From contig NW_004624804.1 of NCBI RefSeq assembly GCF_000247695.1, forward strand, positions 9,227,166 to 9,291,165: a stretch of DNA of 64,000 nucleotides. Direction: 5' to 3'. A program made the position numbers and the translations under genes. Shown piece by piece: positions 35,928-47,500 of the stretch (position 1 is the stretch's first letter; every line of letters starts with the position of its first letter). Origin of the DNA: Heterocephalus glaber (taxonomy: Eukaryota; Chordata; Mammalia; Rodentia; Bathyergidae). The notes beneath the pieces were generated by a model that was not told the origin of the DNA, did no database searches, and saw nothing but the letters and a program-made list of their open reading frames with translations.

Positions 35928-36014
35928 GGGCCAGAGATTTAGCTCAGTGGTTCCAGCACCTGCCTTGCAAGCGCAAGGTCCTGAGTTTGATCCCCGGCAC
36001 CAAAAAAAAAAAAA
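35928..36014 (+). mobile_element. tRNA-derived (ID-like) SINE with target duplication
   Basis: GGCCAGAGATTTAGCTCAGT to GAGTTTGATCCCCGGCACC and an A13 tail. Direct repeats GAGTAATGGGT. Confidence 0.95.
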
Positions 36015-36048
36015 GAGTAATGGGTAACTGTAATAAAAATTAAAATTA

Positions 36049-36160
36049 AACCGGGCATGGTAGTACACGCCTGGGTTCGAGGCCAGCCTGGGCTCTATAG
36101 TGAGTTCAAGGCCAGCCCGAACTATATAGCAAGACTTTGTCTCCAAGAAATTAAAATTAA
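36049..36160 (+). mobile_element. B1 SINE, internally deleted
   Basis: CCGGGCATGGTAGTACACGC jumps directly to the TTCGAGGCCAGCCTGGGCTC duplication block. Confidence 0.85.
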
Positions 36161-36589
36161 ACTTTTAAAGAAAATTATTTGAAAATGTGGATGTTTTGTC
36201 ATTAACAATACCCCACTTACAGCACACTTCACAGCTCATTGCCCCTCTACAGGGGTTTCGGGACCCCCTGCTGCAGACCAAAGCTTGGAGTCAGTCAGCT
36301 CTTTCCTTCAGCAGCTGCTCCAGGAGGGGTCACAGCCACAGGAACTAGGTGAAGGGCAGCACTAGCTAGCTCCTCAGCTGGTTCTGAGACTTCCTGCTCC
36401 CAGTCAGACATTCAACAGGTTCTTAAATGAGACAATGCCACGCTGTGCCTTTTTCCAAATGAAATTTCTTCTTCTGCATTTCCTATTTCCCTAAGTAGCC
36501 ATAACATCCATCCAGTTGCCAAATGGATTAGCCAGGATTTTTGCAATTACAAGTCTCAGAAACCAAATAACAACTGGCTGAAGAAGAAA

Positions 36590-36800
36590 AGCAATTCATG
36601 GAGTCCCATGAAGTTCATGAGAAGCCCTGGGAAAAGCCTAGCTTCAAATCCTGCCTTCAACATGTACTATTGTGTGACTTGGATGAGATACTTAAATTGC
36701 CGAAGATAATAGTGGCACTGGGGCTATGAACTGAATTAACATGGTAAAGTACTCAAAACAGTGGCTAGTGCACAGCTAGTAATAAATACCAGCTATCACA
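36590..36800 (+). repeat. MIR element
   Basis: TTCAAATCCTGCCTTCAACA, GTGTGACTTGGATGAGATAC and CTAGTAATAAATACCAGCTA are MIR landmarks. Confidence 0.75.
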
Positions 36801-37329
36801 ATTATAAGCAATTATTCGGAATCATCTGAAGGCAGAAATATTCATCCTGAACACAGAAAACAAAAGATAAAGAAAAAATATTAAAAGCTCTGAGGAAGAG
36901 TGACAACTGGCTTACCAACTCCTGCCAATCAGGCTGGAGCAGGCTTTTCAACAGCGGTAGTAGAAACCAGAACAAAGTGAAATATCTTCCAAACGTTGAG
37001 AGGAAAAAACTGTCAGCTGAGAATATTACACACAGACCAAAGATTACTAAGACTAAGTACTAAATGAAGCACTTACCATTTCAACAACATCTGCAGGTAT
37101 ACAACCACAAACCCCAACCAGCCACTTGTAAAGAATTACTCCAGGAAGAAGGAAATAGAACAGAGGATGCCATGCAAAATGTCCTGATAGCTAAGATCAT
37201 TAAAGATGTGGTAACTTAAAGACTGACTATAAAAATAATGGTCATGGTGATGACTAACATGAAGAATCAGAAATTTAAAGAGCAGAGGAGGATGGGCAGA
37301 GCGAGGCCTAGGACCAGCAGGCTACCGCT

Positions 37330-38975
<1,646 letters not shown>

Positions 38976-39084
38976 AAGTAAATTCAATTATTTGTTTATA
39001 GGTGCTTTAGGGTTCAGATTAGAATATAAACTATTATTTGTGCTAGTATATTTTACTAAGTTTAAGTGACTTATTAATCCTTTT

Positions 39085-39225
39085 TGGTTTTTGTTTTAAT
39101 TGAAACAGTCTCCCTGTGTTACATTTGTTACTCAGGCTGGTCTCAAACTCCTGGGCACAAGAAATCCTTTTTCCTCAGCCTCCTGAGTAGCTAAAAGTAC
39201 AGGTGCACACCATCACACTCAGCTT
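39085..39225 (-). mobile_element. Old 7SL-derived monomer
   Basis: Reverse copy with GGCTGGTCTCAAACTCCTGG and CTCAGCCTCCTGAGTAGCTA. No internal B1 duplication, so it is probably an old, early form. Confidence 0.65.
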
Positions 39226-40819
39226 CCTTAATCTTTCTGCTTACAAGTTATGTGAATTTTATGACCAAAAGGTACTTAATTACATATTTCTAAACTGAAG
39301 TCTTTTTAAATTCAAAAAGTTATGGTATAATTCAGGTAAAGGATGACAATTTAAACTCTGGTTTGAGGTTTCTTACTGTGTCATTCTTCCAGAAACTGTG
39401 TGCTTATTTGACGGGCAAAATGAGATGGTCCTATGATAACCTATAAACTTTTTTTTTCATGTTAGCCAAGAAAGCAAAATTCCAACTATACAGTAGGGGA
39501 AATTTAGCAGTCTAGGTCCAGTCCCAGAGAGAGTTTAATATATAGGGCAAGTTTAATATAAAGAATTATGAACTGTGAAAAAAAATAGCCGCAAGACATA
39601 AGAGCCAAAAGAGACTTCATAGGGTCCCTAGATCTGAGAAAGAGTCCCCGAGGAAGGACGATCAGAAAGGCTACCCTGTTGGAGCAGGCGGGTGGGCCCT
39701 CCGGGTTAGCCAGGGCAGCACTGGTCTACAGGCGTGGGGCATGTAGCAGGCCACACTCCAGAGTTTAGGAAGCCGGCAGTCAGCAGCTGGGGTGCAGGTG
39801 AGCTCAGGAGCAGGGGAGTCTGGCACCCAAGGAGGTAGACACAGGTCCCTCAGACCATGAGGGTTGCGTGGGGCTTCAGAGAGATCCAGACCACTCTCTG
39901 CAGTGCCATCAGCAGAGGTGATGTCGGTGTGCAGTGGGGCCTGGACCTGACTCTCTGATGGCCCTCTTGAGAGGCTCAGGCTGCAAGGACCTTGTCTGGG
40001 CCCTTGGCCTCAGTGGCTCCTGCCAGCTGCTTTCCCACCATGCCCAGGACCCATCCCCCTGGAAAGGGCAGGGGAATCTTTCTCTCCAACCCCTACATGG
40101 GAGAAACATAAAGGACTCTGCGTTCCTCACAGGGCACCAGTGTAGAAGGGGTGCTGGGAGCCAAGAGGCAGGCAGCGCATGGACTGGCAGAGCACTGACC
40201 TTCCGGCCTCTGCAGCTCTGCCCTTGCCACCATCTCACTCTTAGTCTAGGGCCAGCCTCCAGCATCAGGGCCGACCACAGAGAGACACGTTCTGTCCATT
40301 CTCGCCTTCAAGGCCCGGCAGCCTCTTAGGGCTTCCTCTCTCCACCCCTTCCACTCCGTCTCCTCTCCGCTCATCTCCCAGTCGAGCACACGATAGACTT
40401 GCACTTGCCAGTCCCGTGCAGCCCGAACTCCCACTGCACCTTCCAACTCCCACTGCACCTTCCAACCACAGGGAGGTGGTGATCTGTGAGATTTGGGACA
40501 ACTCCTTCCAGTTGGCTCCCATGAGGGCCCTTGTCCCAGCCCAGGGAAGGGCTGAGACCAGAGGACTGGTTGCTCCCGCCACACACCAGCCACGCTTGCC
40601 CTGGCCATGTGGCAGCAGCATCCCCAGCCTGGGTCAGGCTGCTCTGCACGCACCCACCAGGGAGTGGAATATGATGAGGACCAGGTCATTTTGGACCAGA
40701 TGGGTAGCTTCCCAGCTGGGAGCATTAGTATCAAGTGTAAAATAATAATCGCCAGAGCTGAGGCCACCCGCCCTCGGGCCACCATGCTCAGCATGGTCCA
40801 CACGTAGTGCTAGTTAATC
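39226..40819. other. Non-coding, no recognisable gene
   Basis: GC-rich from 39.6 to 40.8 kb with reading frames of up to 185 codons on the minus strand; none resembles a known protein and all overlap each other. A 19-bp tandem duplication (ACTCCCACTGCACCTTCCA) lies at about 40427-40465. Confidence 0.45.
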
Positions 40820-40985
40820 TTTTCCAGGGTGGCTGAGGCAGGAAGATTGCAAGTTTGAGCCCAGCCTGGGCCATGTAGTCGCTTAACGAGACCCTGTCTC
40901 AAAATTTAAAAATAGAAAATAAAACGCCGAGCACGTAGTTCACTGTGAAGGCCCTGGGTTCAATCTCCAGTACTGGAAAAAAAAG
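40820..40985 (+). mobile_element. B4-type composite SINE
   Basis: GTGGCTGAGGCAGGAAGATT (B1-like) then GGCCCTGGGTTCAATCTCCA (tRNA-like) and an A8 tail. Confidence 0.8.
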
Positions 40986-41139
40986 GTAAACACAAAACTC
41001 CAAAAGACAGGTAGAAGGCACAGGCGAAGATCCTATCCATGAACTGGAAAATAATTCAATCATGCTAAGAAAATCCTCCAGAACACAGCACAGTGAAAAG
41101 ATAGAATGCGCGAAAGGCAAGTTAGGTGTCGGGAGCAAT

Positions 41140-41510
41140 TCTACATAATCTGTGGGGAAAATCACTTGATTAGGCCTAGTTTTCCTGCCCACAGGCCAGC
41201 TATGGTATGTTGAGACACCGCTCCAGTTTACATTTGTAACCTTTTACATTTGTTACTCTCTGGATGTACTGAACTCTCTGCCCTGATCATCTGTTACACT
41301 TGTTTCTCCTGATGCGCAGAATAAAGGTGTGGCAAGCTCAGGGGGTTTTGTCTTTGCTGCCCAGAACAGCACTGATCGGGCCCAAAGCTTAGCTTCTTCT
41401 CTAAGACTTATTTCTTCTATCTTTCCTGTCTAATAAATTAATCCACCTTGTGCTGCCGTGGCTAGCAGAAGATGAGGACTTGCTACAGAGGTTCTAGTAA
41501 TGTCCCCTCT
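41140..41510 (+). mobile_element. Possible solo LTR
   Basis: LTR-like composition with AATAAA at 41320-41325 followed by GCAAGCTCAGGGGGTTTTGT and a U5-like block. No coding part adjoins it. Class not determined. Confidence 0.4.
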
Positions 41511-41884
41511 CCCTGTCCCCTATAGTTAAGGAATATAGAGCGATGATTTGGATATTCATATTTCCATGTAGTAGGAATTCCAGAAAGAGACAATGAAGAG
41601 CAGATAATTTCTTAGAGCCTCAAAAAGTACCCTGCGGCACATCCTAAGTGGATGCGCATGGACACACAGAAAGCACAAACGAGATCAATAGGAGGGACGT
41701 CAGGGTCCTAGAGACAGAATGTGTGACCCTCAGGGCACCAGAAGGGTGAGGACAGGAAGGGACAGCTGTGTCAGTGCTGTGGCTCTCCAGAGCTTCAGCT
41801 TGGGAAATGATACCCAGTGTGAGGCATTAAGGAGATGGAAACTTAAATCTGACCCCAGCATTGTGACTGAAACCAGAGAAGATC

Positions 41885-42155
41885 ATTGAGTGAAACCCCC
41901 AACGTGGAATCCTGGTGGCTTTATAAGGAGAGACCAGGAAGACACACATACACACATGTCCCTGTGTCTCACTGTGTGACCCTCTGCACCACACCCCCTC
42001 CCTAGGACTCTGCCAGCAAGATGGCCGTCACTGGTGGGGTAGCCTGAATCATGGGTACCTCCACAATCATGAACCAAAATAAACCTCTTTTCTTTATAAA
42101 GTAGCCCACTTCCATTATTGCCTGACACCAGTGAAAACCAGAATAATACAATTAG
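41885..42155 (+). mobile_element. MaLR-type LTR 3' part
   Basis: CAAAATAAACCTCTTTTCTT, TATAAAGTAGCCCACTTCC and ACCAGAATAATACAA match the common MaLR 3' end. Confidence 0.7.
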
Positions 42156-42779
42156 AAAGCAGGAAAGGGACAGGGGAAAAGAAGCACAGCAAACAGAAAA
42201 CAAGTGATCTCAAGACTCAGACTGACTTTGAAACTCCTGCAAAGTCTGGAACCAAATGATGGTAATACAAATGGAGAGGGGAGGTGCAGCTTTTACAGGT
42301 TCTTAGAGGCCTGGAGTTATCCCCGAATAATCCCAGCAGTGTTTAGGGAGCCAGAGAAGAGAGGGAAGATGAAATGACAGAGGTCCTGAGATGCCAGTGG
42401 GTGGCAGGAAAAGCCAGAGGCGGCTTTGGGCACCAACCAAAGCCAGATGATGGACAGGCAAAGGGATGCCCGGGCCTGCTGCAGAAGCCCAGGCCAGGTC
42501 CAGGTGGGTACCATGTGGTGGGTGAGGAGTGTGCCCTACAGTGGATCAGCAGAGCCGGCTCCCTGGGGGTGCAGCCAGTGAGGCCCACCTCTGAGTCAGA
42601 TGGTGAAGAGCCAGGGAGACTCACAAACCCCACAAATCAGCCAAAGCCCATCTCAAAATCAACCCACATGCCTCTCCCCAACCCCTGCCCAAATAGACAG
42701 AAGCCACTGTCCTCTGCTCTCAAGGAAGCCAGGCACAGCCTGATGCCACAGGGTGGAGCACCAGAGACAGTGTCAAGGC

Positions 42780-43090
42780 TTTAAGTGGTGAGCTCTCAAC
42801 TCAGGGAGCACCAAGGCCTAAAAACTAAGACTCTAATAAACAAATCACTGATGGGGCAGGGAGAGCCTTTTATAGAGACTGGGGTGGGGTTTGTAGGGGC
42901 AGAGGCGGGGTTGAGTGAGGTAGTGACTAGGGAGTGGAGGAGCCGGTGATGTCACTAGGTGGTAGAGGTGAGCGAGTATTAGGTTACTTCCTGGGTGGGA
43001 ACAGGGGCATGCTGGGAAGAAGGGTTTGTTCTTTGGTGGGAGCAGCCATCTTGGCGTGATGTCACACAGGGGAGGGGGCAAGGCACCATC
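42780..43090 (-). mobile_element. LTR-like element with TATA box
   Basis: On the minus strand this runs TGTGTGACATCACGCC, AAGATGGCTGCTCCC, a polypyrimidine/GC-box region, then CTATAAAAGG at 42875-42866. That is a promoter layout typical of an LTR U3. No coding sequence follows. The same orientation as the phospholipase genes makes an alternative promoter conceivable but unproven. Confidence 0.4.
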
Positions 43091-43937
43091 GGAAGAGGGC
43101 AGCTACGATACCTAATAGCTGCTGAGGTGGTGGGAGACCTACCATTGACCAAACAAATACTTTAGTATATACAAGTATCTATAAATATTTCTAGATATAA
43201 TCCATATCTATATGAGTTAGTCAGCTTTCTGTCACTACGGCAATTACCTGAGATAATCAACTTGCAGAGAAAAGCTTTATTTTGGCTCATGGTGTCGGAG
43301 GTCCCAGTCCATGGCCGGGTAGCCTGTTGTTTTGAGCAAGGAGGAACATCACAGTGGGAGCAGGTGGTAGGACACAACCACTCACCTCACTGCTCACCTT
43401 TTGCCAGGAGCAAAAGAAAGGACAAGGAAGAGACTGAGGGTCCATTATCCAGGTCAAGAGCACATCTCCCATGACCCGGAGACTTTCCACTAGGCCCCAG
43501 CCCAGGTGCTGTTGGGGCCCAGGTCTTCAGCACCAGGGCAGGACAGGGTGAGGAGAACAAGGCTGGAGAGGGGTTGGCCAAGACAGATCTTCTCTTCAGG
43601 TCTGAAATCCTCCCACACTGGAGAGGCTCGCAGTATGCGGAGGGTCCCCAAATGGGCCAGGAATTGTGGGACAGCAGAAGAGAGGGAAACAGGTGTGCAC
43701 AGGTCATCAGCAGCTTTGTCTGTAAGAGGCAGAACCCAGTCTGCTATCAATGGACAGGTTCTCACTCCCCCGCCACTGGTAAATAGGTGCTCCCTCCAGT
43801 GTGGCCTGTTAACCCCTGGGAGCAGTGGGACTGTATTTCCACGAGGCATCGGCTGCACAAGTGACCACAGAATGTGGCCCGAGTTTAGAGAGCAGAGCAC
43901 TATGCAAACCCAGCTGGGGCCTGGTCAGGACAGGTCA

Positions 43938-43980
43938 TACCACCAGGTCATACCACCAGCCAGGTCATACCACCAGCATC
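43938..43980 (+). repeat. Short tandem repeat
   Basis: Three tandem copies of AGGTCATACCACCAG with a 2-base variation in spacing. Confidence 0.9.
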
Positions 43981-44098
43981 AGGAGGCTGAGGAGGGAAGG
44001 CCGTGAGCTCAGAGGAGGGTCAGGGGACCAGAAGGTGAAGGAGAGTCAGAAGCAGGACATGGAGTCACCGACACAGGCTGGCGAGCCACATGGCCCTC

Positions 44099-44104
44099 TT
44101 TATT
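44099..44104 (-). terminator. PLA2G4F: PLA2G4F poly(A) signal
   Basis: AATAAA on the minus strand about 405 bases beyond the stop codon. The 3' UTR would be about 430 nt (44508 to about 44080). The sequence in between is not a recognisable repeat. Confidence 0.65.
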
Positions 44105-44508
44105 CTTGACAGCGCAAAATCCAGCTCAGCAGGCAGAGTTCCAATGCCACTACAGAAAGCATGGCAGCTGCATTTCAGTGCTCACCGAGAGAAGGCACCT
44201 CACACCTCAGTGAGGCTCTGAGCACCTGCACCAAGGGCCTTCTGGGTCCGTGAGGGCCTTGTGGTGACACTGCCCTCTTTGGCCCTGCATCCCTAGAGCC
44301 CCAGAGGGATGTACTGCCCCATCTTCTCCAAGAAACACAAGAGAAGGCCTTGTCCCGAAGCCAAGCTGCAGGTCTGCAAGACTTTCTGGGCCTGGAAGAC
44401 TTCAGGGCAGGTGCTGGAGATGGAGAAGCAGAAGAGCCCACCACTTCCTGTTCAGCAGGCACTGGCTTTGAGCCCTGCATCTCCCCTCTGTCCTGTAGTC
44501 CCACCTGC

Positions 44509-47500
44509 TCAGGCCTGGGCCCTCGCCGCAGTCTGCCGCCGCTGCAGAGCCAGCTGGAGGGCAAGCCTCACGGTCTCTGCATTGTTCAGAATGGTGTAGC
44601 GGTTCAGGGCCACCAGGCGGTCAAACTCTTTGGGCTCATAGGTGAAGTTCATCATGCCATAGGGGGTGTCTGGCCCGTTGATGACAAAGTCCCCAAAGGC
44701 TTTCTCCGCAGCTGTTCGCCGCTCCACACCTGGTGGGGGGCAGGCTGCAGCACTCTGGAACTTCCAGCCAGCTGCAGCCCTAGGCCCCTCCCACATCTCA
44801 GCCCTCAGGCCCATCTGGAGGAGATGACCCACATGCACAACCAGGGCCAGGAAATAGGGGACAGCAAGTGGCATTCGGCTCAGGCCCCCCAGAAGGCACA
44901 CTCTGACACTATCCAGGATAGCACCCCAGCACTACCAGCCTGCTTCTCTCACCTGGGGCCAGGTGTGTGCGGAAGGTGCGGTTGACAAGTGGGAAGTGCA
45001 GCACGATGGGGGCCTGAGGGTCCTCAGCCTCAGCAAATAGATAGCACTCACAGGGCTTAGCCACGTCCTCGGGGCCCACCTCGATCCTGGGGAAGGGGAG
45101 TCCTCGGTCCAGGCAGTACTGCTCTGTCATCTGTAAGACCTGGGCAGGGATGGGAGCTACTGGCCCTGCCTTCCTCCACCCTGGACTCTCACAGACCTGG
45201 CTTCACACTGGCTCTGCCTCTGCATAGGCAGGTGACTATGGCCACATGCCTCACTCATCAGACACAGACAGGGAGATCAGGGAGAACAGGAGATCAGCCA
45301 TAACCAGGGCCCTAGAGCCCCTCCCACTGCTACTCCTCCTCATGACAGCCTTTCCTCTGACCCCACTCTGCTCCCTGTTGGGGGCCCCCTGCAATCTCAT
45401 GAGGTTGACACAGTGGCTGCCAGGTCAGCGCTGGACAAGCCTTTATCAGCTTCCAATCCCGGGTACTCACTGGCCCAGGAGGACCAGGAGAATGGAGGAA
45501 GGGCTGGTCCAGCACCATGACCAGAATCTACACTGAGTGGCACGGTCAGTGCCTGACAGAGTTGGAAGGAGTCACTGCTGAAGTCTCCCTGAAGGGACCT
45601 GATGGCCCTGTTGTTACCATAGTGACAAAGGACAGCAGGACCAGATGGGATTGAGGAATCCTATCACAAATGGGCAGATCTGAAGAGTGGCTGGAAGACG
45701 TGAAAGGACTCTGTCCAGCCTCTTGTGCCTACGGCCCCCCATCCTCCCAGAAACTCTTCCACCTGGGAGACTTGGACAGACAACAGCAACCGGAAGGCAC
45801 TGGCCACAGAGCAGAATCCAGGCCAGCCAGAAGGGTGACCCCAAACATTAGGCCTGGACCCTTGGCAGAGTTCCCCACTCCCCACCCCCTGTACCTCAAA
45901 AGGGGCTTCCAGGGAGTAGTCAAAGGACAGAATGAGGTCCACCGCCCGCTGGGGCAGCAGGGTTAGCGGGAAGGGAGAGTTGATGGCAAAGCCTCCGTCC
46001 ACCAGGCACAGGCCGTCCCGCATGGGTGTGAGCTGGTTGGGGAGGGCGTCCGGGTGTGTGCCTGCAAGTCATGCAGATCATGTGGCGGCTTCCCAGCGTC
46101 TCCTCTCCCTGCGTTCTCCCTGCAGACCCCCAGCCTGGGCTCTCCCACTTCTGGCACAGGGATAGAGTCTCCCCATCAGCATCCACAGGTACCGCCGCAG
46201 GCACACCCACAGCAGTGCTGGCCCAGTGGCCAGGGGCAGGAGGCCAGCCCACAGCCGAGGCAGTCCCCACCTTTCCAAGCCACGAAGTCCCTGCAGGCTG
46301 CATAGTCCTTGTGCAGGCAGAGGCCCCGCATGAAGTTAAAGTTCTGGGTGGAAGCAAAGCGGGAGGTAAACATGTCCAGCACAGCCTGTGAGAAGGGCCC
46401 CTGCGGGGTGAAGAGCCTGGTGCGCAGCCATGAGGGGTCATGAGGCTGGGACTGTGGGCACTCATCTAGGTGGGGTGGGAGTGAAATACAGTGAGCAGGG
46501 AACGCCTCAGGGAAGCCCCCCACACACTGTGCTCCCCCTGCACCTCTCCTCCTCCTCCTCTAGACCTCAACCACGCCTCACAGAATCTCCTTTTTAAAAA
46601 AATATTAAAGATGTAGGAGCTGGGCTTGGTGGCACACACCTGTAATCCCAGCACTCAGGAGGCTAAGGCAGGAGGATCGAATATTCCAGGCCAGCTAGGC
46701 AACACAGTGAGTTCAAGGCTGGCCTGGACTACACAGCAAGACCTTGTCTCAGAAAGTCAAGAAAGGGGAAGAAAAGAGGGAAAATGAAAGAGAAAGAAAA
46801 GGGAAATGAAAACAAAAATGAAAGAAAAGAAACTAAGGCGCTTCCTCCTTCAAACAGGAGTGGCTCAAAAGACGGTATTTTGCTGGGTTCTGAGCTTCCC
46901 AATGTATTACAGTTTAATGAACTACAGTAGGATACTTAATTATATTAAGGAATCATTAAAATTCTTAGATTTGCCAATGGCGACGGGGGTTATGTTTTTC
47001 TATGCTCCCAGCACAGAATTCCTTTCAAAGCATCTGTCACATTTTGGAAGTGGCCCATGACACTATTTAATAAAGAACTGCTCTTCCCCACTTTGGTTGC
47101 CTATACAACTTGAGGGAGGCACAGGGGGATGGGCCTGAACTGGCGCTGAGCTCACAGCCTGCTTGGAAGGGGGAGGTGGCCATAGAAAGAGGTAAAGGAT
47201 CATAACAACACGAAGTGGCCTGCAGTCCTCAGGGACCATGCTGTTAAGTCCCAATCAGCCTAAAGGGGGGAGTGGGAACGACAGATATCCGAACTATGTC
47301 TTAAGAGAGCAGTGAAAGTTACCAGGAAAGGAAGGTGAGAAGGGTGATCTGTGCAGCTGGGCTCTCACAGGCCTGTCAAGAACCAAGCTGAAGGGTGGCC
47401 CAAATAGGGTGAGAACATCCGGAGCCTTAACTGAATGATCTAACTGGAGCCACGATGGAGAACTTGGATGTGGGCCTCCACTGTGCCAGGCATTTGGAGA

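Larger units (their letters stand above)
25258..37329. other. Spacer upstream of PLA2G4D exon 2; first exon not placed
   Basis: This should contain PLA2G4D exon 1 (about 15 codons in human) and its promoter, but no stretch resembles the human N-terminus convincingly. Two in-phase candidates are described in the findings (27364-27320 and 31338-31324). The rest is LTR-like DNA, MIRs, B1 and ID-like SINEs, and unique sequence. Confidence 0.5.

Noticed and set aside
40246..40803. 185-codon minus-strand open frame
   Set aside because: No resemblance to a known protein, overlaps long frames on both strands in GC-rich DNA, no splice or start support.
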